Below are positions 36,878-46,202 of a DNA stretch of 64,000 bases, in pieces. Position 1 is the first letter of the stretch. Each line of letters begins with the position of its first letter. Source of the stretch: JAUNSR01 sp036655355 (GTDB lineage: Bacteria; Bacteroidota; Bacteroidia; Bacteroidales; JAUNSR01); NCBI GenBank assembly GCA_036655355.1, contig JAVVQG010000015.1, positions 1 to 64,000 on the forward strand, given 5' to 3'. The position numbers were made by a program, and so were the translations under genes. A model generated the notes under the pieces. It was given only the letters and a program-made list of their open reading frames with translations, was not told the DNA's origin and searched no databases.

Positions 36878-37084
36878 ATGTAATAATTATTGATACTATA
36901 AAGGCTTATGAAATCAGCGTAACTAGAAATAAAGATTCCAAAGAAAATACGAGGGAGGGACGTATAAATAACACCATAGAGAACAAACTCTTAAAATAAT
37001 ATATTATTCATAACTTAAATGAGTCCTATTTTGAATGATTTTTGCAAAAGCACAAACGAAACCAAAATATTACTTATTTATTTA

Positions 37085-37092
37085 TATTTTTG
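37085..37092 (+). promoter_or_regulatory. Possible -7 box of the island operon
   Basis: TATTTTTG matches TAnnTTTG, 100 bases before the first island gene. There is no TTTG at the standard -33 spacing, and the region is very A/T-rich, so chance is a real alternative. Confidence 0.3.
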
Positions 37093-37192
37093 CAATTATT
37101 TAAAATACATATTCCAAAAACACATCTCCTCTTATTCCACTATCCAATCAATACAACCATTTATTTTACATCATAATATAAATAAACTATAT

Positions 37193-38458
37193 ATGAAATT
37201 AAACAAAGGCTTACCTCTTTTCGCATATTGTCTCCTTTCCGTATTCCTTCTATTTAGTTGCGGGAAAAAGAATCGAGTATCTGAAGAAACAAAAGAGGAC
37301 GTAATAACAGAACTTACGAAATCGACTCTGCCAATAACAAATAGTATTTTTTATCTTGAGAATTCCGGAAGCATGCTAGGTTATGTGGCTACCGGGGGCT
37401 CTGACTTTGTTCGCTCTGTCGCGGAAATCGTTTCTAAATCAGACTTTAATGATACTGATAAAAAATATTTCTTAATCAATGCAGTAACTACACCTCTTGG
37501 TGATAGCAAGCAGAAATTTAATCAAGCTTTATCCCCGACAGGAATGAGGCAAGGTAATATTGCAGATAGTGATTTAGTTAAAATGATATCTCAAGTAATG
37601 AATCACGCAAATGATTCTTCTATAAGTATCCTTATTACAGATGCTATATTCTCAATACAAAACAAATCAAAATCGCTGATAGAAAATCAACTAATTACAA
37701 AAAGTGGAGACACAAAAACCGAATTCTACAACATGCTTTCCAAATGGGATATGCAGACCATATTAATTAAAATGAATTCGCACTTTAAAGGAAACTATTA
37801 CACAGCGAGTGGTAGTCGCATAGCCGTTGACCATAATAGGCCTTATTATATCTGGATCTTTGGGCCTTCTGCACATCTTTCAACGGTATTTAACAGCAAT
37901 TATATAGAAACACTTCCGGGTTATGAGGCGATGAGTAGATTCTTATTATTAGATAAAGAGAATGAAGTGAATTTTGCCATTGTAAACAATAACCGAAAAG
38001 GAAAATTCAAACAATCAAAAAAGGATCCAGCACTTCTTACTTTTGAAGGACGTGACCGTAACACGAAAGAATTTCAATTTTCAGTGGCCATTGATTTATC
38101 TCATATTCCTTGTTCGAATGAATACTTTAAAGATCCCATGAACTATTCTATAAGCTCAAATTATGAGTTAATAGAAATTGCGGAAACTACGGATGTCAAG
38201 TTTACTCAAAAACTGAGCTTTACCCCAACCCATTTACTGACCTTTCGAGCAACCCAGACTCCATTCGGGGAATTATCAGTGGCGTTGTTATCTGACCGGA
38301 ATAAATGGGTTGAAGAATCTAGCAACATCGACGATTCGATAGTTGATTCATATTCAACTTTTGGTTTCAGCTATTTAGTAGAAGGTGTACGCCGAGCATA
38401 TCACGAAAAACAGGGAGACTCGAATCTTCTAAACTTCAAAATAACAGTTAACAAATAA
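37193..38458 (+). CDS. Island gene 1: lipoprotein with vWA-like fold
   Basis: The start at 37193 gives a textbook lipoprotein signal (FAYCLLSVFLLFSC, Cys23) and 421 residues. An open frame continues upstream to 37019, but it adds 58 residues with no signal logic. SIFYLENSGSMLGYV (ENSGSM at 56-61) resembles a vWA MIDAS DxSxS, with Glu in place of the first Asp. ISILITDAIFS is a plausible later MIDAS Asp strand. KKNRVS after Cys23 does not show a Bacteroidota surface-export pattern, so a periplasm-facing anchor is likely. First gene of the operon, 9 bases before gene 2. The vWA assignment is by motif and context, not by full-length similarity. Confidence 0.75.
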   Translation: MKLNKGLPLFAYCLLSVFLLFSCGKKNRVSEETKEDVITELTKSTLPITNSIFYLENSGSMLGYVATGGSDFVRSVAEIVSKSDFNDTDKKYFLINAVTTPLGDSKQKFNQALSPTGMRQGNIADSDLVKMISQVMNHANDSSISILITDAIFSIQNKSKSLIENQLITKSGDTKTEFYNMLSKWDMQTILIKMNSHFKGNYYTASGSRIAVDHNRPYYIWIFGPSAHLSTVFNSNYIETLPGYEAMSRFLLLDKENEVNFAIVNNNRKGKFKQSKKDPALLTFEGRDRNTKEFQFSVAIDLSHIPCSNEYFKDPMNYSISSNYELIEIAETTDVKFTQKLSFTPTHLLTFRATQTPFGELSVALLSDRNKWVEESSNIDDSIVDSYSTFGFSYLVEGVRRAYHEKQGDSNLLNFKITVNK

Positions 38459-38467
38459 ACAAATACA

Positions 38468-38899
38468 ATGAACGATCTATTTGCAACAGTTTATGAATTG
38501 TGGATATACAATCAAGATTATCAGGATATTTTCCAAACTATGTATGATGGAAATGACGGATTATTTTCGCATTATTCCTTGATAGGCCTTCTAACACTCT
38601 TTGTGTCATTATCTGCAGCGATTATCTTCTATTTCTTGATACGTTACCCTTACACCAAGATATGGCATTGGCTTCTTTATGCATTCGGCATTGGGGTATT
38701 TTTAGTGGGAGGAATCACATATGGTTATCTACAGGAGTCTTTGATTGAGTTTACCCAGGATTCAGAAATGTCTGATATTACAAACCGAATAATCCTGAAC
38801 TATTCGGTATATAACACAGTGGCCTTTTTATTATTTTTCACAGGATTGAGTCTCGTGTTAAAAAGAGTAAGCAAACATCAATACCATTTACCTTTTTAA
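38468..38899 (+). CDS. Island gene 2: small integral membrane protein
   Basis: 143 residues with three strong hydrophobic helices (about 37-58, 66-88 and 112-132) and a short basic C-terminus (LKRVSKHQYHLPF). The N-terminal 30 residues are acidic and aromatic. No family is recognised. It sits between the vWA-like lipoprotein (9-base gap) and the tubulin-like gene (19-base gap), so it may link periplasmic and cytoplasmic parts of the system. No enzyme motif is seen. Confidence 0.7.
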   Translation: MNDLFATVYELWIYNQDYQDIFQTMYDGNDGLFSHYSLIGLLTLFVSLSAAIIFYFLIRYPYTKIWHWLLYAFGIGVFLVGGITYGYLQESLIEFTQDSEMSDITNRIILNYSVYNTVAFLLFFTGLSLVLKRVSKHQYHLPF

Positions 38900-38918
38900 A
38901 CTTATTGAACTTTTTTAT

Positions 38919-40325
38919 ATGGCAAAAATATATTTATTCGCTATTGGGGGTACGGGGTCACGCGTACTTAAAGCACTTACTTTGTTATTTGCATCGGGAT
39001 GTAAATTACCAAATGGTTTTGACACTGTGGTCCCAATCATTCTGGACCCAGATTTACAAAATGGAGATATGAATCGAACGTGTGACATCATCGGTTATTA
39101 TCGGAATATCCGTAAATCGATGGAAGTACCTAACGACTTTTTTTCTCAAAAAATTGAAGCACTCAAAGCGGAGAATGGAGTGAATGAAAAGATCTTATTC
39201 TCTATCAATACACAAGAACAAGACTTTTCTAGTTTCATAGATTATAACTTACAAACAAAAGAAGATAAGCATTTTCTGAATCTCCTATTTTCTCAGAACA
39301 ATCTTGATTCAGACCTTTCGGTAGGCTTTAAGGGTAATCCGAATATGGGAGCAGTCGTATTAAATAGGTTTATTGAGTCGGATGATTTTGCAAATTTCAT
39401 AAATGCCTTCCAATCCAACGACGCCATTTTCATCGTCAGTTCTATTTTTGGAGGGACTGGTGCAGCAGGATTTCCTTTGGTATTAAAGACTCTTCGCTCA
39501 GATTTACATGGAAAGCCAGAGATCAAAAATGCCAAGATTGGAGCCATTTCTCTCCAACCCTATTTTAATGTAGAAATCAATGCAGAAAGTGCCATTGATT
39601 CTTCGACTTTTAACGAAAAGGCAAAGGTGGCTCTAGAGTATTATAAACGTACCATTCACCAAACAAATTTGTTGGAGTGTCTCTATTTAATTGGATATGA
39701 TAGTCCAACTCCCATCCCTAATTCAGACGGTGCAGCCACCCAAAAGAATAAGGCCAACTTCATCGAAATGGCAGCAGCTCTCTCACTATTCGATTTTTGT
39801 AAATCTATTGACAGGGTGGATCGACATATTGAATCGGAAATTCGAGAATTTGGAGTGGAAGATGACACATTGCCTTATTCTTTTACTTCATTAAACAGAA
39901 TTGACTATGATGTTGTGGCTGAAAATATGGCCAAATTCAAATTAATGAGCAATTACTTGAATTCCGATAATAAAAAGACTTCTTGGCGGAAATATTTTGA
40001 AGAGAACTTCTTTCATGAAACTGATTATTCGAATCTACGAAAGGTATTCGAAAATTATGAAGAATGGCTTCAAGAGATGTCACTTAGCCACCCTGAATTC
40101 AAACCATTCCAAGAAGTTGAAGAGAGTAAAGCGATGAATTTCATTGTTGGAAAATCATGTAAAAGCAGTTTTCTAGGATTTGGGGGAACTACCAATTATC
40201 AGGAACTGGACACACAACTGAATGAGTTTATCAAGAAGAGTGAAGAGAAAGCGTTATTTCCAAAGTTTGTAAAAATGTTTGACGGAGCAACTGAATCTAC
40301 GCTTCAAAAAAAGAAATTGATTTAA
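38919..40325 (+). CDS. Island gene 3: tubulin/FtsZ-like GTPase
   Basis: 468 residues. The N-terminal strand-loop AKIYLFAIGGTGSRVLKAL (GGTGSR at 10-15) and the glycine-rich signature IFGGTGAAGF (178-184) correspond to the nucleotide-binding loops of the tubulin/FtsZ fold; FtsZ has GGGTGTG at the second position. This combination is typical of the prokaryotic 'Tubulin_2' group rather than of cell-division FtsZ, and the extended C-terminal half (about 240-468) is helical and charged. It should bind GTP in the cytoplasm; whether it polymerises is unknown. Its stop is one base before the start of the ATPase gene, so translation is probably coupled. Confidence 0.85.
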   Translation: MAKIYLFAIGGTGSRVLKALTLLFASGCKLPNGFDTVVPIILDPDLQNGDMNRTCDIIGYYRNIRKSMEVPNDFFSQKIEALKAENGVNEKILFSINTQEQDFSSFIDYNLQTKEDKHFLNLLFSQNNLDSDLSVGFKGNPNMGAVVLNRFIESDDFANFINAFQSNDAIFIVSSIFGGTGAAGFPLVLKTLRSDLHGKPEIKNAKIGAISLQPYFNVEINAESAIDSSTFNEKAKVALEYYKRTIHQTNLLECLYLIGYDSPTPIPNSDGAATQKNKANFIEMAAALSLFDFCKSIDRVDRHIESEIREFGVEDDTLPYSFTSLNRIDYDVVAENMAKFKLMSNYLNSDNKKTSWRKYFEENFFHETDYSNLRKVFENYEEWLQEMSLSHPEFKPFQEVEESKAMNFIVGKSCKSSFLGFGGTTNYQELDTQLNEFIKKSEEKALFPKFVKMFDGATESTLQKKKLI

Positions 40326-40326
40326 T

Positions 40327-43300
40327 ATGGCCAAAAAGACTCTACGACTACATAATTATGCCCAACATAACAGTGGATGGCATACTAGCATTTTCCCTCC
40401 CCAGGATACTGTAAACGGGATTATGTCAAATTGCGACGTAATAGCGACGTCTATACCGTCACCGTTTGCGCAGTTTGATCTTATAAAATCAGCTTTTGAA
40501 CTTGTTGTACGTAATAGATGTGTACAAGGAGATACCCCTCAACATCGTTTGATTTCTTATACCCTAGATGTTGCTCAACTATTTTATCTCTCAGAGAGAT
40601 ATAAAGAAATTTTAAAAATAATTCCTTGGAGATGCTCAAATTTGAATGAATTGGCCGACAATGAAACGTTGCGAAATTCGCTACAGGCATATTGGGATCA
40701 AGATGAAGAAGTTTATGATTTTAATCGAGTTGATGAGCTTTTTTTCTTGCTATATGACAATACAATTGTTGGCAGTACATCTCCCACCACCATGTTTGTG
40801 CCTTCGCCGGATGTGCCAATGTTGGGAATAGATCTAAGATCAGGAACACACACCTTCTTTAAAGAGATTCGTTCCTTGGAAGAGCGTGACGATGATTTTA
40901 TTTTATATTTCTATCATTTAGTGAATCAAGATCACCGTACGCTAAAAATGCCCGAATTGCGTAAATATCTAGATTTCATTTTAAAAGACAAAACACTCTT
41001 AGATCGAACTGTTCGTAATAAAATAGTGAATGGAGAATTTCCAGAATATTCTCCTTGTACGGTAGCTACAACCCATCTTTGTATAGTTGGTCCACATACG
41101 TTAGGATTAACCATGCCTAAATGTGATAGTATTCAGGAGGAGAGCGATTTCATCATCAAGCCCGATTTTGAAACAAATGAATCTTTAATTCCCATGGTTC
41201 TTCCTAATAAAGCATTTAACTCTCGATGGGTGTATACAACTAAAGGGGTAAACTGGGAATATACAAATATGGCGCCTGAGACCGGAGGTGATGTACTTCC
41301 TTTCTTAGGGGAACCCTATCCTTGGTTGGGAATTGGGGATTTTCTTGAAGACAAACTAATCCGTATTCCCTATTCAATTGATCATGAACATTTCTTCTCA
41401 GCTAAGAACTCAAAAGGTGAAAATCTAAATGTTCTATTGCCACTTAAAGAGGTTTTCTTCAAATACTTTAGCGCTGATTATCTGAATCGATATATAACTA
41501 TTTCGGAAGGAATTAACAAATCTATTACAGTAAGATTGAATATTCCTACTCGAAAGGGCATAGTTAGTTTGGAGAAAACCTACAATATAGCTGATATTGA
41601 TTCATGGGCCGGAGATATTGCAATTTTACCATTTTATAAATCGGTGAATCCGGACATCAACATTCAGTATAAATTTGGAGTGATTGATGGTGAAACCAAT
41701 AAAGGTGCAACCGTACCAGAATTTTCTTTATTGAATAAAGGACACCGTATTGAGAATATTAACTCCACGGTTCGCTTAGATGGGGTAATTTCCTCTTTTT
41801 ATTCTGCTTTTTCTAATTATCAAGGCGATTTTGACGTAATTATCATTCGTAAAAACAAATTACAAGGAGTAATCGTTCCTCTTCTCAAAACTTACCAGGG
41901 AACCGGCAACGGCATGGACGCTTCCATTGATTTTGGCACAACGAACACCCATATCGAATGTAAAATCGGGGAAAAGATTTCTGAATTGGCATATGATGAG
42001 AATAGTGCTCTTTACAAAACATTCTTGAAAGATGATGCGATGCATATTCAGAGCCAACAACGCTATTTGGAACACCAACTCGTGCCTCTTCAAGTGGGCA
42101 AAAAGGAAGAAGGTAGCGTATCGTTCCCACTCCGTAGTGCCCTTTTGATTAATAAGAACAAAAGCATACATACAAATCAGATTCCTTTCCAAGATGCAAA
42201 TGCCCATTTATTGCATAATGAAATTATTGAATCGGGAATATTCACATCAGTGACTAATCTAAAATGGGAAAATTTTGATAATGAAGAGGCGAGAGAACGT
42301 CTTAATGTTTACCTAGGAAGTATCCTACATTTAATTTATTACAAGGCGATTTCTACCAATAGCGACCTTAGAGCAATTAATATTACATGGTTTTACCCCG
42401 TTAGTTTGTCTGTGAATAATCTTCAGATTATGGAACAAACATGGTCGAACAAATTTAAAGCGCTTTTCCCCGCTTCTGACATCAATCGATTAAGTAAGAT
42501 TACGGAAAGTATTGCACCTTATTATTATTACCGTAAGCATGGTAATCAAGTGATGGGGTTGTCGGCCTCCATTGATATTGGTGGGGGATCTGCTGATCTT
42601 GCCATCTTCGATGGAAAGATACAGAACAATAATACCCCAATCACCATCTCTTCCTTCAAATTTGCCTGCAATGTAATTTTTGGAGACGGGTTCTCGGGAA
42701 GTCCTGATTCTAATGGTTTTGTTCAGTATTTTAAAGATAATATATCCAAGAAGGTCGATTCAAAACAACGCCAGAAACTGGAGTATATTCTTGAGAATAA
42801 CGATTCTACCGAGTTTAGCAATTTCGCTTTCTCAATGCAGAATTATAATTATCTGGAAGAAATTCGTTATACAAGCGACATCAAACTTTGTGTATTGATA
42901 TATTATGCTGCAGTGATCTATTACCTCGCCCAGTTCATGAAGCGCAACGGAAATGATATTCCAAGAAACCTAATGTTTAGTGGTAATGGTTCCAAAACAT
43001 TGGAGATTCTTGACTGTTCGCCAAACAAAGCGATTATTGGCAAACTATTTACAGGAATTTTCTCTCACGTTTTCAATAAAAAGACAGATCAGTTGATTCG
43101 TGTTATTACCGATGAAGATCCGAAAGTGTTAACCTGTAAGGGTGCTCTTTCTATTAATCAGAATAATGTGCGTAACACTAATTCAGGGGAAGAGAACGCA
43201 GGAATCATTTCAACTGAACTCAAACATTGGATTGGAGGTATAAATGAAGAGAGAACGGATAGGATTGTTTTAGCTAACGATTTTAATGACCTCTTTGCCT

Positions 43301-43608
43301 ATAATGAAATTGAGAATTCCCATATTAACTCTGTACTCCATTCAGTTAAAGACTTTTATCAGATGTGTGATTCATGTTTTTCACGAGAGTGTGAAATCAC
43401 CAATAATTTTGGAATTGACAAATCAGCGTACGCTTGTTTTGAAGATATCCGGAATATAGATTTAAAAGATTATCTGGAACGTGGTATTGAAGATGCTCAG
43501 TCAAGAGAAGGAATTAAAGCTCCTTTAAGCCAGACACTATTCTTCTATCCTTTGATTGGAGTATTGGCTAATTTAGCGGCTACAATAAATTCGAATAAAA
43601 CGAAATAA
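40327..43608 (+). CDS. Island gene 4: large Hsp70/actin-fold ATPase, SrfB-like
   Basis: 1093 residues. The actin/Hsp70 nucleotide motifs lie in the C-terminal half: phosphate-1 DASIDFGTTNTHIECKIG (531-548), phosphate-2 SASIDIGGGSADLAIF (746-761) and adenosine motif LMFSGNGSKT (882-891). Residues 1-530 match nothing I recognise. Size and motif placement recall the SrfB 'virulence factor' family; this is a resemblance, not a proven assignment. It follows the tubulin-like gene by one base and precedes the coiled-coil gene by 10. I infer a cytoplasmic ATP-driven switch. Low G+C and codon use differ clearly from addA upstream. Confidence 0.85.
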   Translation: MAKKTLRLHNYAQHNSGWHTSIFPPQDTVNGIMSNCDVIATSIPSPFAQFDLIKSAFELVVRNRCVQGDTPQHRLISYTLDVAQLFYLSERYKEILKIIPWRCSNLNELADNETLRNSLQAYWDQDEEVYDFNRVDELFFLLYDNTIVGSTSPTTMFVPSPDVPMLGIDLRSGTHTFFKEIRSLEERDDDFILYFYHLVNQDHRTLKMPELRKYLDFILKDKTLLDRTVRNKIVNGEFPEYSPCTVATTHLCIVGPHTLGLTMPKCDSIQEESDFIIKPDFETNESLIPMVLPNKAFNSRWVYTTKGVNWEYTNMAPETGGDVLPFLGEPYPWLGIGDFLEDKLIRIPYSIDHEHFFSAKNSKGENLNVLLPLKEVFFKYFSADYLNRYITISEGINKSITVRLNIPTRKGIVSLEKTYNIADIDSWAGDIAILPFYKSVNPDINIQYKFGVIDGETNKGATVPEFSLLNKGHRIENINSTVRLDGVISSFYSAFSNYQGDFDVIIIRKNKLQGVIVPLLKTYQGTGNGMDASIDFGTTNTHIECKIGEKISELAYDENSALYKTFLKDDAMHIQSQQRYLEHQLVPLQVGKKEEGSVSFPLRSALLINKNKSIHTNQIPFQDANAHLLHNEIIESGIFTSVTNLKWENFDNEEARERLNVYLGSILHLIYYKAISTNSDLRAINITWFYPVSLSVNNLQIMEQTWSNKFKALFPASDINRLSKITESIAPYYYYRKHGNQVMGLSASIDIGGGSADLAIFDGKIQNNNTPITISSFKFACNVIFGDGFSGSPDSNGFVQYFKDNISKKVDSKQRQKLEYILENNDSTEFSNFAFSMQNYNYLEEIRYTSDIKLCVLIYYAAVIYYLAQFMKRNGNDIPRNLMFSGNGSKTLEILDCSPNKAIIGKLFTGIFSHVFNKKTDQLIRVITDEDPKVLTCKGALSINQNNVRNTNSGEENAGIISTELKHWIGGINEERTDRIVLANDFNDLFAYNEIENSHINSVLHSVKDFYQMCDSCFSRECEITNNFGIDKSAYACFEDIRNIDLKDYLERGIEDAQSREGIKAPLSQTLFFYPLIGVLANLAATINSNKTK

Positions 43609-43618
43609 GCACCCATTC

Positions 43619-44257
43619 ATGAAGAATATTTTTAGATCTTCTAAGAAGAACATTGAAATCCTTGACGATGAGAAAATGGTCAATAAAACATGTCAGGATC
43701 AGAATGATATAAAAGAGTTGAAATCTCAGATATCCAATCTAAACTCACACATAATCAGCTTAAAAAGAGAAATCTATGAGGTTCGAAACATTGCTTCCGA
43801 ATTGAAAGAGTGTTTGGATTATTTAAGATCTATTCCCGGGGAAAAACTCTCCGGGAAACCTATTACGATATCTTCGAAAGAGAATAGCCAGGATTTTGTT
43901 CTTGTATCCTCTCAATCTCTTATAACTGAGAAAAACACTCCTGAAAAATATAAATTTATCAGTGTACCTTCGTACACTAAGGAGGTGGTTCCCTGTGATC
44001 ATTTTGTAGGCCGCGATCATTATTATGAAATCATATTCGATCAACTGAGTGAAAACAAAGCATTTTTTAGAGTATCTCCAAAAGCTGACTTTCAGCGAAT
44101 GTTGGGCTTGCCTGATACTTATATTTCGGAGGCATGCGACTCTATAAATGATGCATTGGGTAACTTAAGCAAAGTTGAGACCATTCAAAGGGGTGAACTT
44201 GAAAAAACGCCGAAGGGGTGGCGTCTGACAAAGAAAGCCCAAATCAAATTTATTTAA
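43619..44257 (+). CDS. Island gene 5: coiled-coil protein sharing a C-terminal domain with gene 6
   Basis: 212 residues, no signal peptide or membrane helix. Residues about 25-70 form a coiled coil (DIKELKSQISNLNSHIISL). A Ser/Lys-rich linker follows. The last 80 residues have the pattern FFRVSP...ACDS...KVETIQRGEL...KGWRLTKKAQIKF. Gene 6 ends with a similar pattern (FIIQPD...ACNL...TLETISVGRV...GERWEIENKLEL). This suggests a shared binding module. It may be a cytoplasmic adaptor between the channel tail and the NTPases. No known family is recognised. Confidence 0.7.
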   Translation: MKNIFRSSKKNIEILDDEKMVNKTCQDQNDIKELKSQISNLNSHIISLKREIYEVRNIASELKECLDYLRSIPGEKLSGKPITISSKENSQDFVLVSSQSLITEKNTPEKYKFISVPSYTKEVVPCDHFVGRDHYYEIIFDQLSENKAFFRVSPKADFQRMLGLPDTYISEACDSINDALGNLSKVETIQRGELEKTPKGWRLTKKAQIKFI

Positions 44258-44267
44258 AATAGAATCA

Positions 44268-46202
44268 ATGCAATTATTAGAATATCTTATCATCGGAGCT
44301 ATTATTATTTATCAGTTTGTTTTTTCATTTAAATTGATTCGAAATATATCTCTCTACAAATTCTTATTTAAAAATGAAGTATCAATTCTCTCATATGAGA
44401 AAACGGCACCCAAACTCATCGCAGATTCCGATAATTTGTATCTCGAGCGTATTATTACTCCTTTGAACCGTTACCTGACGGCAAATTTTGGAGCAGCCCT
44501 AAACTTCACAATTATCAAGGATATTATTGACCGTGAAGTCGATTTGCGTGAAGAGGAAATTTCACAAAAACTGCCTGTCCCTCTGTATCTCGGGCTCGCA
44601 GCTACGATGGTCGGAATTATTTGTGGGTTAATATCGATGGATGTCTCTGCTAACGAGGTTACATCTTCAATTTCGGGATTGATTTGGAGCGTTATGGTAG
44701 CAATGTTTGCAAGTCTTTGCGGGTTGGCTTGGACTACAATATTAACTTCATTTATTTATAAAGAGGCTCGAATCACAGTAGCTTCAGGAAAAGCCGATTT
44801 GTTAAACCTCTTGCAAACCGATCTTATTCCAGAAATTAATAAAGCAGATGATAGTGAATTAAATGGCTTGAAAACCTGTTTAAATGAATTTTCTCGTCAA
44901 TCTACCTATATGATTGTGGAACTTAAAGCCATTGGCGAACAGACTGCTAGGGTAATGACCGATCAGAAAGCGATTATTAACAAAGTAGAGAATCTAGATA
45001 TAAACAAGATTGCAAAATATAATCTGGAAGTCTTTGAGAAAATAGATAATAGCTTCGAGGCCTTAAACCAATTCTCCGGTTATTTAGGGGAATTAAATAA
45101 AGTTGCAAATAAGTTAACTCATTTCGCTGAGAGCATCGATCAAGTAGAAACACTTATTCAAAATATTGATGCCAATACAACTCATTCGAATAAGTTGACT
45201 CAGTTTCTATCCACTCATCTAACAGAAATAGATAAAGTTAGTACTCAGACACAAAACGCTCTTGTTAAGTCTAATAACGATATAAGTCGTGTTATGGACG
45301 AATTATACAAAGAGATTGGTATGCGAATGGATGGATTAAGTAATAATGCCTCTAATTTCGGGGTTGCGATGGAAGAGCATTCACGATTGCTGTATGAAGG
45401 AATGGAGAAAGTAGCCAAAGCAAATGCGGATCATCTAAGTTCTGTCTTAGTGGAATTTACACCGGACTTCAGACCTCTTGGGCAACTGAATCATCTTCAT
45501 GAGGGGATTGAGACGCTCTCCAAATTGATGGCTGAAACCCTTAGAAAATTGGAAGATAGATTACTTCCGGATGTTGAGTCTATTAAGAAATCGAATGAAA
45601 GACTAGTCAATCCCGCTGCATTGTATGGGAACTCTCATGCGGGAGGATATATAAAGCCTGAGAAGAAAGAGGTTCATACAACCCCGCAAAATCACACGAG
45701 CATTCCAAATTCGATGAACATAGAGAACCTTATAGGGTCTACAAGCTCGATAGAATCTCCTCCTCAGAATATTAAGAGTAACCCTAATAATTTGAGCAAT
45801 GATTATCAGAATCAAAATCGTGTATTACGGACTGTTACCTCTCCGGCACCCCCGCGCCCTATTTATGTGGAATGGCCTGAAAACAATGCCCTTATTGTAA
45901 AAATTGATTCTCTTGTATTTAATAAGGATAAGCACATCTTTATAATACAACCTGATATGCACAACCCCAATAAAGGAACTTTTGACCTTTGCCATTTTGA
46001 GAACCATCGGTTCCTTACGAAAAACTACAAGAACCTAGAAATAGCCTGTAACCTAAAGGAGGTATCAAATAAGGATCAGACTTTAGAAACGATTTCAGTG
46101 GGAAGGGTGACACTGAAGGGTGAAAGATGGGAAATTGAGAATAAGTTAGAATTGAAAGGAAAAAATCCCGTAAGCGCAGTTGGTAAATTTTTTGGTAAAT
46201 GA
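44268..46202 (+). CDS. Island gene 6: MotA/TolQ/ExbB-like channel with long coiled-coil tail (ZorA-like)
   Basis: 644 residues. Three membrane helices: residues 4-22, about 104-126 (PLYLGLAATMVGIICGLIS) and about 137-164 (IWSVMVAMFASLCGLAWTT). The second matches the LGLLGTVxG-type helix of MotA/TolQ/ExbB channels. Residues about 195-450 are a long heptad-rich cytoplasmic tail. A Ser/Asn/Pro-rich linker (about 455-540) leads to the C-terminal domain shared with gene 5. A channel domain followed by a long tail is also the design of ZorA in Zorya defence. The stop overlaps the start of gene 7 (ATGA). Partner: the MotB-like gene 8. Confidence 0.82.
   Translation: MQLLEYLIIGAIIIYQFVFSFKLIRNISLYKFLFKNEVSILSYEKTAPKLIADSDNLYLERIITPLNRYLTANFGAALNFTIIKDIIDREVDLREEEISQKLPVPLYLGLAATMVGIICGLISMDVSANEVTSSISGLIWSVMVAMFASLCGLAWTTILTSFIYKEARITVASGKADLLNLLQTDLIPEINKADDSELNGLKTCLNEFSRQSTYMIVELKAIGEQTARVMTDQKAIINKVENLDINKIAKYNLEVFEKIDNSFEALNQFSGYLGELNKVANKLTHFAESIDQVETLIQNIDANTTHSNKLTQFLSTHLTEIDKVSTQTQNALVKSNNDISRVMDELYKEIGMRMDGLSNNASNFGVAMEEHSRLLYEGMEKVAKANADHLSSVLVEFTPDFRPLGQLNHLHEGIETLSKLMAETLRKLEDRLLPDVESIKKSNERLVNPAALYGNSHAGGYIKPEKKEVHTTPQNHTSIPNSMNIENLIGSTSSIESPPQNIKSNPNNLSNDYQNQNRVLRTVTSPAPPRPIYVEWPENNALIVKIDSLVFNKDKHIFIIQPDMHNPNKGTFDLCHFENHRFLTKNYKNLEIACNLKEVSNKDQTLETISVGRVTLKGERWEIENKLELKGKNPVSAVGKFFGK

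Noticed and set aside
37019..37192. Upstream N-terminal extension of island gene 1
   Set aside because: The lipoprotein signal begins exactly at 37193; the extension would bury it and contains the putative -7 box.
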